From: Tsukamurella tyrosinosolvens
Lineage (GTDB): Bacteria > Actinomycetota > Actinomycetes > Mycobacteriales > Mycobacteriaceae
Length of the DNA stretch: 64,000 nt
Assembly: GCF_900104775.1 (NCBI RefSeq)
Contig: NZ_FNSA01000003.1
Coordinates: 4,464,001-4,528,000 of the forward strand
Direction: 5' to 3'
The notes below the pieces were generated by a model. That model was given only the letters and a program-made list of their open reading frames with translations. It searched no databases and was not told the DNA's origin. Numbering within the stretch: position 1 is the stretch's first letter; every line of letters begins with the position of its first letter. Shown in pieces: positions 1 to 8,827 of the stretch. Both the position numbers and the translations under genes were made by a program.

Positions 1-34
1 TCCCGGACTGAATCCCCAGGGACTGGAACGCGAA

Positions 35-68
35 ACAGCCGCGGCCGGAGTGATCCGGCCGCGGCTGT
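35..68 (-). terminator. Perfect 14-bp hairpin terminator
   Basis: Two perfectly complementary 14-base arms (35-48 and 55-68) enclose a six-base loop. The hairpin lies 17 bases beyond the stop of the leftward siderophore-binding protein gene, so it is its likely terminator. There is no long T run after it, as is common in high-GC actinobacteria. Confidence 0.8.
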
Positions 69-84
69 CGCGGTGTGGAGCGGG

Positions 85-1071
85 CTACTTCTTGAACATC
101 TTCTCGACGACGTCGAGCGTGGCGATGGCCTTGTCGAAGTCGGGGCGCTGCACCCAGTAGGGCAGGTCAAATGCCCGGTTCGCGGTGAAGGCCGGGAGCG
201 AGGCGTAGACCGGCTGCGAGCGCAGCGAATTCGCGTCGAAGGTCTGGCCGCTGAAGCCCACGATGAACACCGACGGCTGCGTCACCGTGCTGGGCAGCTG
301 CTCCGGGGTGATCTCGTACGAGTCGCCGCCCGCGGTGTACGGCTTGAACTTGCCGCTCGCGAAGATCGGTGCGGCCTCGATACCCACCTTGGCGAACTCC
401 GCGGGGACGCCGCGGTTCTCGATCAGGCCGTAGGCCTTACCCTGCGCGGTCATCGAGAGGAAGGCCACGGGGCCGGGGGGCGGCGTGATGCCGGCCTTGA
501 CCTGCGCGATGCGCTCGTCGTACTTCTTCACGGCGTCCTGGTACACCTGCGGCTGGTCGAAGGCCTTGGCCAGGAACTCGAACTGCTGGTTCCAGCTCTC
601 CGCCTTGTTGTCGACGACGAGGGTCGGCGCGATGGCCTTGAGCCGGTCGTAGGCGTCGTTGGTCTGCTTGAACGGGAAGCCGAGGCCGCCGCCGACGATG
701 AGGTCGGGCTTCTCCGCGGCGATCGCCTCGAGGTCGTAACCGCCGGCCGGCCAGTGCATGAACTTGGTACCGGCCTTGGTGAAGTCGTCCTTCCACGCGT
801 CGAAGGGCTGGGCCTTCGCCGGGTCGCGGTCGGTGTACTCGGTGACCATGGCGGTCACGGGCAGGCCGAGGTCGTACAGGTAGCCCGCGAGGTTGTAGTT
901 CAGCAGCACGACGCGCTTCGGCTTGACCGGGATGGTCACGTCGCCCTTCACCGTGCTGACGGTGCGCGTCGCGGAAGCCTCGGTGCCGGAGTCGGTCGAG
1001 CCGCCCCCACACCCGGCGACCAGCCCGACGGCGCACAGGATGGCGACGAGGTATCGCACGTGCTTGGCCAT
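85..1071 (-). CDS. Iron-siderophore ABC transporter substrate-binding lipoprotein
   Basis: This is a periplasmic-binding-protein (FepB/FhuD, Peripla_BP_2) type receptor of 328 residues. It is predicted to be a membrane-anchored lipoprotein that captures ferric siderophore for a FecCD-type importer. The start at 1071 is followed by a short hydrophobic signal and a lipobox (LVAGC, Cys21), then a low-complexity Ser/Thr/Gly linker, the usual KGDVTIPVKPKRVV opening strand and a YDLEAIAAEKPDLIVGG segment typical of the fold. An ATG 16 codons upstream is open but would put charged residues before the signal and lies inside the iron box. No permease or ATPase gene is adjacent in the window. Two IdeR-type boxes lie upstream, so iron repression is expected. 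The substrate is inferred from family and operators. Confidence 0.85.
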   Translation of the reverse strand: MAKHVRYLVAILCAVGLVAGCGGGSTDSGTEASATRTVSTVKGDVTIPVKPKRVVLLNYNLAGYLYDLGLPVTAMVTEYTDRDPAKAQPFDAWKDDFTKAGTKFMHWPAGGYDLEAIAAEKPDLIVGGGLGFPFKQTNDAYDRLKAIAPTLVVDNKAESWNQQFEFLAKAFDQPQVYQDAVKKYDERIAQVKAGITPPPGPVAFLSMTAQGKAYGLIENRGVPAEFAKVGIEAAPIFASGKFKPYTAGGDSYEITPEQLPSTVTQPSVFIVGFSGQTFDANSLRSQPVYASLPAFTANRAFDLPYWVQRPDFDKAIATLDVVEKMFKK

Positions 1072-1094
1072 GAAGAAGCCCTTTCTCGGATTAT

Positions 1095-1113
1095 TTAGGA
1101 CAGGCTTATCAAA
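1095..1113 (-). promoter_or_regulatory. IdeR/DtxR-type iron box (binding protein side)
   Basis: The 19-mer TTAGGACAGGCTTATCAAA resembles the IdeR consensus TTAGGTTAGGCTAACCTAA at about 14 positions. It lies 24 bases upstream of the binding-protein start, where a bound repressor would block transcription. The family consensus is established knowledge; binding here is inferred. Confidence 0.65.
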
Positions 1114-1153
1114 GCACATGACGCGACGTCCGAGGTATCCACCCCGACCCCCG

Positions 1154-1172
1154 TGAGGTTAGGGTAACCAAA
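1154..1172 (+). promoter_or_regulatory. IdeR/DtxR-type iron box (DoxX-like side)
   Basis: The 19-mer TGAGGTTAGGGTAACCAAA matches the IdeR consensus at about 16 of 19 positions. It ends nine bases before the TACGGT -10 hexamer of the rightward gene and therefore covers its -35 region, a classic repressor position. Confidence 0.8.
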
Positions 1173-1181
1173 GCCACTCGA

Positions 1182-1187
1182 TACGGT
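1182..1187 (+). promoter_or_regulatory. -10 element, leaderless start of DoxX-like gene
   Basis: TACGGT fits TANNNT and is separated from the ATG at 1194 by six bases, so transcription would start at the start codon itself. No ribosome binding site is visible, which agrees with a leaderless message. Confidence 0.6.
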
Positions 1188-1193
1188 GGTGCC

Positions 1194-2477
1194 ATGACCC
1201 GAGCAGACACCCCCACTCCCGCCCGCACGGTCGCGCGCACCGTCGCGCTCGCCGTCTCCGGCCTCGTCCTCGTCCTGTTCACAGCTGCGGTGCTGCTGTC
1301 CCAGATCTTCGCCGCGTTCTCGGCCGCGGCGCTGTTCACGCCCGCATGGCGGGCCGTCGGCGCCGTCGGGGCGCTGGTCACGGGCACCGATCCGGCGCCC
1401 GTCGACGTGGCGACCGGCAGCGACCTGGCGTGGGCATGGCAGTTCCATGCGGGCGCGCTCGTCCTCGGCGTCGCCGGGGGCCTCGCGTGGGGCGCGCTCG
1501 CCGTCCGGGCCGGCGACCGTGGTGCGGCCGGCGTGGACCGCGCCACCCGGGTACTGCGTGGAATCGCCTGCGGCGTCCTGGCGGTCGCCATGCTGCTCTA
1601 CGGGCTGGCCAAGGTGATCCCCGCACAGATGGGCCACATGAACCTCCCCGCCTACCAGCTGCAGGCGGTCGGCGACACCGAACCCTTCTCGCTGCTCTGG
1701 GGCTACATGGCCGCGTCCACGCCCTACACGGTCATCACCGGCGCCATCGAACTCACCGCGGGACTCCTGCTGATCGTGCCCCGCACCCGCCTCGCCGGCG
1801 CACTCCTGTCCGTCGTCGCGCTGACGCAGATCGTGCTGCTCAACCTGTTCTACGACGTACCGGTCAAGCTGCTCGCCGCCGAGCTCCTGGTGATCGCCCT
1901 GGTCCTGGTGTTCCCGCACCGCCGGGCGCTGCTGCGCGCCGTCCTGCCCGCCGGGGCGTCGACCGCGCGCCGCACGGGGACCGTCGTGGCGGCCGTCCTC
2001 GCGGCGGTCCTCATCGCCGCCACCGTCGCCGGGAACCTGGCGCGGGTCGACACCATGAACACGCCGCGGGATCCGCGCGACGGGGTCTGGCGCGCCACGG
2101 CGCTGACCGTCGACGGCGCGCCGGCCCTCGCCGTCGGCGCCGCCGGCCCCGCGTGGACGTCGATCGCGATCACGCTCCGCGGCACCGCCGACCGCCCAGC
2201 CAAGGGCTCCGCGCAGGACAGCCTCGTCACCCAGACCCCCGACGGCGCCGTCACCGCCTGGGGCCTGCGGGCCGACGGCGACCGCTTCACCGTGCGGCGG
2301 GGCGCGGGCGCGGCCCCCGTCGAGCTGCGCGTCACGACGGTGCCCGACGGCCTGCGGGTCGCCGGCACCGTCGACGGACACCGGCTCGACGCCCGGTACG
2401 AGCGGCGCGCCCTCGAGCGCCACAGCGACATCCGGCTCGTGCAGGCCCCCTTCGATCGGACACGGCCCCGGCTGTGA
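1194..2477 (+). CDS. DoxX-like polytopic membrane protein with C-terminal soluble domain
   Basis: A 427-residue membrane protein. A first hydrophobic segment (about residues 15-45) is followed by an Ala/Gly-rich second segment, then a four-helix DoxX-like core (about 120-245) with the GLAK and YDVPVKLL motifs, and one more helix near 265-285. The last 140 residues form a hydrophilic, probably extracytoplasmic beta-rich domain beginning at DGVWRATALTVDG. DoxX-like proteins are linked to redox or thiol stress in mycobacteria, but the function of this family is not settled. It is preceded by an iron box and a leaderless promoter, so it is probably iron-repressed, and it shares a transcript with the downstream F420 oxidoreductase. 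Confidence 0.6.
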   Translation: MTRADTPTPARTVARTVALAVSGLVLVLFTAAVLLSQIFAAFSAAALFTPAWRAVGAVGALVTGTDPAPVDVATGSDLAWAWQFHAGALVLGVAGGLAWGALAVRAGDRGAAGVDRATRVLRGIACGVLAVAMLLYGLAKVIPAQMGHMNLPAYQLQAVGDTEPFSLLWGYMAASTPYTVITGAIELTAGLLLIVPRTRLAGALLSVVALTQIVLLNLFYDVPVKLLAAELLVIALVLVFPHRRALLRAVLPAGASTARRTGTVVAAVLAAVLIAATVAGNLARVDTMNTPRDPRDGVWRATALTVDGAPALAVGAAGPAWTSIAITLRGTADRPAKGSAQDSLVTQTPDGAVTAWGLRADGDRFTVRRGAGAAPVELRVTTVPDGLRVAGTVDGHRLDARYERRALERHSDIRLVQAPFDRTRPRL

Positions 2478-2494
2478 TGGCACAGTGGTCTTCC

Positions 2495-3421
2495 ATGGAG
2501 CTACGCATCTTCGTCGAACCCCAGCAGGGCGCCACCTACGCCGACCAGCTCGCCGTCGCGCGGACCGCGGAGGCCGCCGGGTTCGGGGCCTTCTTCCGGT
2601 CGGACCACTACGTCGCGATGAACGTCGACGGGGCGCCCGGCCCCACCGACTCGTGGATCACCCTCGGCGCGATCGGCCGCGAGACCTCGACCATCCGCCT
2701 CGGCACGCTGGTCACCTCCGCGACCTTCCGGTTCCCCGGGCCGCTGGCCATCTCGGTGGCGCAGGTCGACGAGATGTCGGGCGGGCGCGTGGAGCTGGGG
2801 CTCGGCGCGGGCTGGTTCGAGGAGGAGCACGCGGCGTACGCGATCCCCTTCCCCGACGTGAAGGAGCGGTTCGACCGCTTCGAGGAGACGCTCGAGATCG
2901 TCACGGGCTTGTGGGAGTCGCAGGGCCCCTACACCTTCCGCGGCGAGCACTTCTCGCTGGTCGACTCCCCCGCGCTGCCCAAGCCGGCGCAGAAGCACGT
3001 GCCGATCGTGCTCGGCGGGGCCGGTAAGAAGCGCAGCGCCGCCCTGGCCGCGCGGTTCGCCGACGAGTACAACACGCCCTTCGTCCCGGTCACCGAGGCC
3101 GCGGCGGTGTGGGCGCGCGTCGACGCCGCCGCCGTCGCCGCGGGCCGCGATCCGCAGTCGATCGTCAAGTCGGCCGCCCAGGTCGTGTGCGGCGGCCACG
3201 ACGAGGCGACCGTCGCGCGGCGGGCCGCGACCATCGGCCGCGAGCTGCCCGAGCTGCGGGAGAACGGCCTCACCGGCTCCGCCGGTGAGATCGTCGACAA
3301 GCTGGGCACCTTCGCCGAGGCGGGCGCGTCGCGCGTGTACCTGCAGGTGCTCGACCAGAGCGACCTCGATCACGTCGAGTGGATCGGCGCCGAGGTGCTG
3401 CCGCAGGTCGCCGACCTGTAG
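2495..3421 (+). CDS. LLM-class F420-dependent oxidoreductase
   Basis: A luciferase-like monooxygenase-fold TIM barrel of 308 residues. Family marks are the opening MELRIFVEPQQG strand, FFRSDHY, IRLGTLVTSATFRFPGPLA, SGGRVELGLGAGWFEEEH and the late GGAGKKR segment that holds cofactor phosphate. Such enzymes use coenzyme F420 to reduce or oxidise varied substrates; the substrate cannot be read from sequence. The start at 2495 fits family proteins. An in-frame ATG at 2477 overlaps the stop of the DoxX-like gene as TGATG and would add six residues, suggesting translational coupling. It is the second gene of an IdeR-controlled pair. A long inverted repeat follows the stop. Confidence 0.8.
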   Translation: MELRIFVEPQQGATYADQLAVARTAEAAGFGAFFRSDHYVAMNVDGAPGPTDSWITLGAIGRETSTIRLGTLVTSATFRFPGPLAISVAQVDEMSGGRVELGLGAGWFEEEHAAYAIPFPDVKERFDRFEETLEIVTGLWESQGPYTFRGEHFSLVDSPALPKPAQKHVPIVLGGAGKKRSAALAARFADEYNTPFVPVTEAAAVWARVDAAAVAAGRDPQSIVKSAAQVVCGGHDEATVARRAATIGRELPELRENGLTGSAGEIVDKLGTFAEAGASRVYLQVLDQSDLDHVEWIGAEVLPQVADL

Positions 3422-3436
3422 CCGCCGAGACACCAC

Positions 3437-3499
3437 AAACCGGCCCTCAGCTCGGTCGCGCGGAAGTATTTCCGTCGAGGACGAGCTGAGGGCCGGTTT
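3437..3499. terminator. Bidirectional terminator, 18-bp perfect inverted repeat
   Basis: Arms at 3437-3454 and 3482-3499 are perfectly complementary over 18 bases (AAACCGGCCCTCAGCTCG and its complement) with a 27-base loop. It fills the gap between two convergent genes, and the A and T flanks (AAA and TTT) suit termination in both directions. Confidence 0.8.
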
Positions 3500-3510
3500 C
3501 TGTACGCAGG

Positions 3511-5466
3511 TCAGGCGCCGGCGGCCAGGAGGTTGGTCGCGGTGCGCCGCGCCAGCGCCATCGTGGTGATCATCGGGTTCACGCCGGAGCAGGTGGGCAT
3601 GCCGCTGGCGTCCGCGATCCACACGCCGCGGGTGTCGTGCAGCTCGCCCGACGGATTCGCCACGGAGGTCGCGGGATCCGCGCCGAGCGGGGCGCTGCAC
3701 ATCTGGTGCGCGCTGAACACCGGGGTGCCGCCGGGTCCGATCGGGATCTCGTTCACCTGCGCGATGAAGGCGTCCAGGTCGTCGCCGCGGGTCCACGGCG
3801 CGAAGCGCTGGCCGGCCACGTAGATCCGCCGCGCGCCGGCGGCCTCCTGCATCCGGATCGAGGCGGTGATGCCCTCGCGGAAGTGCTTGCGGTCCAGCTC
3901 GTCGTCGAACGGGTAGGCGTGCACGGCCTCGCCGTCCTCGTCGATCGTCACCGAGCCGACGCCGCGGTCCTTGACCAGCACCACCCAGTCGGCGCGGTTG
4001 CGGTACTGCGCCGTCAGCTCCTTGTGCGCGGCGCCTCCGAGCCACGGGACGACGCTGTTGAAGAGCCCCGGCAGGTGCTGCACGCTCTCGATGAGGAAAC
4101 CGTAGCCCGCTTCGGCGTCGGCGAACTCGTTCATCACGCCGGCCATCGCGGGGCCGTACCAGGGGTCCTGCGGCTCGTCGTAGACGCCGCTCACCAGCGT
4201 GGCGGGATGCAGCCGCAGCGTGGTTCCCACGGCCGGCCCGCCGATGCCCGAACGGAGCAGCAGGGCGGGCGATTCCAGGCTGCCGGCGGAGACGACGACC
4301 GTGGGCGCGTCGATCCGGACGGCGGTCTGCTGGCCCGTCGCCGGGTCGGTGTACGTCGCCTCGACACCGGTCGCGGCGCCGTCCGCCGTGGTGATCCGCT
4401 GCACCCGGGTGTTCGGCAGCAGCCGCGCACCCGCGTCGGAGGCGTCCTGCAGGAACGTGCGCATCGTGCCGTTCTTGGCGCCGGTCTGATCGCCCATGCC
4501 GCTGTAGGCGCTGCGGACCGGGTCGAACCGGTCGGGGTTCACGTTGAGGTCGACCTTGCGGTAGGAGTAGCCGAGGCCGGCGGCACCGTCGGAGAGTCGT
4601 TCGTGCGGACCGTTCTGCAGGGCGACGTCCTCGTTGCAGCCCATGCGGGCGAAGACCGCGTTGAGGTGCTCGTCGAACTCGGGCCCGAGGGCGTCGTCGA
4701 GTCCCGCGCCCGCCCACTCCTTGCGGACGGTCTCGGGCGTCTTCAGCGAGTTGGACCAGTTCACGGTGCTGCCGCCGCCGACGGTGCCGCCGGCCGCGAG
4801 CATGACCATGCCGTCGGAGGAGGGGAAGAAGCCGCCGCGCAGGAAGAGGGTCTGGTAGGCGAACAGCTCGTTCTGCACGAAGTCGGACTCGTTGCGGTAG
4901 CTGCCGCCCTCGACCACGATCACGTTCTTGCCGGCCTGCGCCAGCACGGCGGCGGACACGCCGCCGCCGCTGCCGCTGCCGACGATCACGACGTCGGCGG
5001 TGAGGGCCTCGCCCGCAGTCGGGGTGATCGCCGTGATGGTCTTGGGCGTGGCGGGCGGCGCGGACACCGGTCCGGGGTAGCCCATCCCCGCCCACAACGG
5101 GTTGCGGCCCTGATCGTCCATGAGGCCGTACGCGATCATCGTGGAGAGCTGGCGCAGGCTCGCGACCGCGAGGCCCGACTCGGGAGTGATCCCGGCGAGG
5201 TTCGCGAGGATGGCCTCGCGGACGGCCTGCGGCTGGTTCTTCATGCCCACGAGGGCGGCGGTGTCGAGGAGCTGGCCGAGGCCCTCCAGCTGCTCCTCGG
5301 GGAGATGTCCCAGGAGGTAGTCCTCCACGGCGGCGTCGACCTGCAGGTCGCTGCCCTTGACGGCCCAGAAGCCGGTGGGGTCGTCATCGCGGGGCACGGA
5401 GGCGACGAAGGTGTCGACGACGGCGGTGAGGGTGGCGCGGCGGCGCGCGTCGAAGGTGAAGCTCAT
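3511..5466 (-). CDS. GMC-family FAD-dependent alcohol oxidase (long-chain alcohol oxidase-like)
   Basis: A 651-residue GMC oxidoreductase. The first 130 residues form a small helical domain (TLTAVVDTFVASVP), as in long-chain fatty alcohol oxidases. An ADP-binding strand follows, VVIVGSGSGGGVSA near residue 170, then the FAD clamp with GGGSTVNWSNS. The C-terminal catalytic region holds the conserved His in SAHQMCSAPLG and the closing SGMPTCSGVNPMITTMALARR. It should oxidise a primary or long-chain alcohol to the aldehyde. The aldehyde dehydrogenase gene lies 44 bases upstream on the same strand, so the pair probably carries out alcohol to aldehyde to acid. The divergent PucR-type regulator is the likely controller. 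The exact substrate is unknown; a sterol or choline substrate is less likely given the N-terminal domain. Confidence 0.8.
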   Translation of the reverse strand: MSFTFDARRRATLTAVVDTFVASVPRDDDPTGFWAVKGSDLQVDAAVEDYLLGHLPEEQLEGLGQLLDTAALVGMKNQPQAVREAILANLAGITPESGLAVASLRQLSTMIAYGLMDDQGRNPLWAGMGYPGPVSAPPATPKTITAITPTAGEALTADVVIVGSGSGGGVSAAVLAQAGKNVIVVEGGSYRNESDFVQNELFAYQTLFLRGGFFPSSDGMVMLAAGGTVGGGSTVNWSNSLKTPETVRKEWAGAGLDDALGPEFDEHLNAVFARMGCNEDVALQNGPHERLSDGAAGLGYSYRKVDLNVNPDRFDPVRSAYSGMGDQTGAKNGTMRTFLQDASDAGARLLPNTRVQRITTADGAATGVEATYTDPATGQQTAVRIDAPTVVVSAGSLESPALLLRSGIGGPAVGTTLRLHPATLVSGVYDEPQDPWYGPAMAGVMNEFADAEAGYGFLIESVQHLPGLFNSVVPWLGGAAHKELTAQYRNRADWVVLVKDRGVGSVTIDEDGEAVHAYPFDDELDRKHFREGITASIRMQEAAGARRIYVAGQRFAPWTRGDDLDAFIAQVNEIPIGPGGTPVFSAHQMCSAPLGADPATSVANPSGELHDTRGVWIADASGMPTCSGVNPMITTMALARRTATNLLAAGA

Positions 5467-5510
5467 GGCGGTGGTCCTCTCGGAAGTGTGTGGGGTCGTG
5501 GGTGATGCGC

Positions 5511-6932
<1,422 letters not shown>

Positions 6933-6981
6933 CGCGGGCTCCTGCGGTCGGCTGTGTTGTTCGTCGCTTCCAAGCATCGAC

Positions 6982-6997
6982 TGTGATGGCCGTCATA
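6982..6997. promoter_or_regulatory. CRP/GlxR-like site between ALDH and PucR-type genes
   Basis: TGTGA, six bases, TCATA: nine of ten matches to the CRP-family palindrome TGTGA-N6-TCACA. It sits between the divergent aldehyde dehydrogenase and regulator genes, about 50 bases upstream of the former. Binding is inferred. Two further such sites occur in the window (44437 and 57181). Confidence 0.45.
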
Positions 6998-7058
6998 TTC
7001 TTGGCGTCATGAGCAACGTTCGCGCAGGCGTTTGTCCGCTGGAACAAAACAGGGCGTC

Positions 7059-8282
7059 ATGGCGCGGCTGACGCCACCGGCCCGCGAGTGGCTGGCGGAG
7101 TTCGCGCGGGCGGCCGAGAACGAGCAGGCCCTCGACGCGATGGTCGGCGAGGTGGACGACGCGATCGTCGCGGCCCTCCCGGAGATGGACGAGCCGCTGT
7201 TGCGCACCGAGCTGGACGCGAGCACCCGCGCGCACTGGCGCGGCGTGCTCGGCAACGCGACGCGCGAGACCATCACCATCCGGCCCGGCGAGGAGACGCA
7301 CGACCTCGCGCGGACGATGGCGCGGCGCGGCCTCGAACTCCGCGTCCTGCTGGCCGTCTACCGTGTGGGACAGAGTGCGGCGTGGCGGCTGTTCACCACG
7401 ACCGCGGCGGTGGAGATCCCCGACGCGGAGGTGCGCTCGGAGGTACTACTGCATTTCTGGCCGCGCACCACGCAGTGGCTCGACGCCTCCATCGAGCAGA
7501 TGATCGGCACGTTCGTCGCCGAGCGCGAGCAGTGGCAGCGCGGCGCCCTGGCGCGGCAGGCGGCCACCGTCGACGCGGTGCTGGCCGGGCAGGACGTGGA
7601 CCCCGCGGAGGCGACCGCCGCCCTGAACTACCCGGTCGTGCCCGCGCACACCGCCTACACGCTGTGGGTCGACGAGGCCGTCGCCGACGCCGACGTGCAG
7701 CGGCTCCTCGAGCGCGCCGCCGCGGCCGTGCACCGCGCGGTGCACGGCGAGCACCGCCTGGCCCAGCGGATCGGGGCCCGGTCACTGCGCTGCTGGAGCA
7801 CGGGATCGTCCGTGCCCGACGGGCTCGACCTCCCCCCGACGGTGCGCTGCGCCCTCGGTACCGCGCATCCCGGGATCGACGGCTTCCGGCGCAGCCACGA
7901 GGAGTCGGCGGCCGCACTGATGGTCGCGCGGCGGACGGGCCGCCCGTTCGTCGCCTACCGGGACGTCGAAATCGCCTGCCTGGCGCACGGCATCGCCGGA
8001 CCGGACGGGCCGTCGACGCTGGTGGAGCGCGAGCTCGGCGCGCTGGCGGACGACACCGCGGCCGCGGCGCGGCTGCGCGAGACAGCGCTCGCCTACCTGA
8101 GCGCGGGGTGCGACGCCCGCGCCGCCGGCGCTGCACTCGTGCTGCACCCCAACACCGTGCGGTACCGGATCCGGCAGGTCGAACAGGTGCTCGGGCACCC
8201 GATCGACGAGCGGCGCGTGTACGTCGAGCTGGCACTGCACTCGGTGCGCGCTTTCGGCGTCAGTCCTGCAGCGCGCCCTTGA
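7059..8282 (+). CDS. PucR/CdaR-family transcriptional regulator
   Basis: A 407-residue regulator. A long N-terminal helical region (residues 1-160) and a central domain are followed by the PucR C-terminal helix-turn-helix: LRETALAYLSAGCDARAAG, then ALVLHPNTVRYRIRQVEQVLG, ending in a short helix. Such proteins activate or repress neighbouring catabolic genes in response to a pathway metabolite. It is divergent from the ALDH/GMC pair, its likely target. I chose ATG 7059; a TTG at 7032 would add nine residues. Its last 23 bases overlap the 3' end of the convergent DinB-like gene. Confidence 0.8.
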   Translation: MARLTPPAREWLAEFARAAENEQALDAMVGEVDDAIVAALPEMDEPLLRTELDASTRAHWRGVLGNATRETITIRPGEETHDLARTMARRGLELRVLLAVYRVGQSAAWRLFTTTAAVEIPDAEVRSEVLLHFWPRTTQWLDASIEQMIGTFVAEREQWQRGALARQAATVDAVLAGQDVDPAEATAALNYPVVPAHTAYTLWVDEAVADADVQRLLERAAAAVHRAVHGEHRLAQRIGARSLRCWSTGSSVPDGLDLPPTVRCALGTAHPGIDGFRRSHEESAAALMVARRTGRPFVAYRDVEIACLAHGIAGPDGPSTLVERELGALADDTAAAARLRETALAYLSAGCDARAAGAALVLHPNTVRYRIRQVEQVLGHPIDERRVYVELALHSVRAFGVSPAARP

Positions 8283-8772
8283 GGTAGGCGGCGGCGCCGA
8301 GGTGCTGGGCGCAGTCGTCGACGATGCTCACCAGCCGCACCGCGACGGTGACCGGCGGGTCCCACGCCGTGTCGATCACGCGGGAGAGCTCGTCCGGCGT
8401 GATCGTGGCGAGGTAGCGGCTCGCCATCGCGTCGACGTCGCGGAAGTAGCCGATGAGCAGCGCGTCACTGCCGTGCACCTTGGCCGCGTCGGCCCGGGTG
8501 TGGCCGTATCCGGTGGACTCCGGCGGGAGGTCGAGCGCGAACCGGCCGTACCAGTCGTTCGCGGTCCAGACCTCCTCCACGCCCGCGATCGGCGCCAGCT
8601 GCGCGTCGATCACCCGCGCGCTGTGCCACACCAGCCACGCGATCGTGTTGGCGTCCGGCACGATCCGCCGGTTCGCGATCCCCGGGTCGAGGCCCTCGGT
8701 CACGCCCTCCGCGTGCTCGAGGATCCGGGCGAACGAGTCGGTGAGCAGGTCCCGTGCAGCGGCTGAGTCCAT
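8260..8772 (-). CDS. DinB-superfamily (DUF664) protein
   Basis: A 170-residue four-helix-bundle protein. Two of the usual metal-ligand histidines are visible in WLVWHSARVID (near residue 50) and DDCAQHLGAAAYLKG near the C-terminus. In actinobacteria, members of this superfamily include mycothiol-dependent enzymes; the specific substrate is unknown. The start is supported by a TACCGT hexamer (8780-8785, minus strand) seven bases upstream, consistent with a leaderless message. The 3' end overlaps the convergent regulator gene. Confidence 0.7.
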   Translation of the reverse strand: MDSAAARDLLTDSFARILEHAEGVTEGLDPGIANRRIVPDANTIAWLVWHSARVIDAQLAPIAGVEEVWTANDWYGRFALDLPPESTGYGHTRADAAKVHGSDALLIGYFRDVDAMASRYLATITPDELSRVIDTAWDPPVTVAVRLVSIVDDCAQHLGAAAYLKGALQD

Positions 8773-8827
8773 GGTTCCGACGGTACGCGCCCCGGCCCGG
8801 CGGGGTGTCGTCTCGCGCCGGACCGGG

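Noticed and set aside
73-1098. Long open frames opposite real genes across the window
   Set aside because: High-GC DNA leaves antisense and shifted frames open. These lack start-site support and give Arg/Gly/Ala-rich or Asp/His-rich products with no family motifs.
7031-7048. TTTGTCC-GCT-GGAACAAA as PucR operator
   Set aside because: The arms need a one-base bulge to pair, and the site lies just before the start; too weak to list as an operator.
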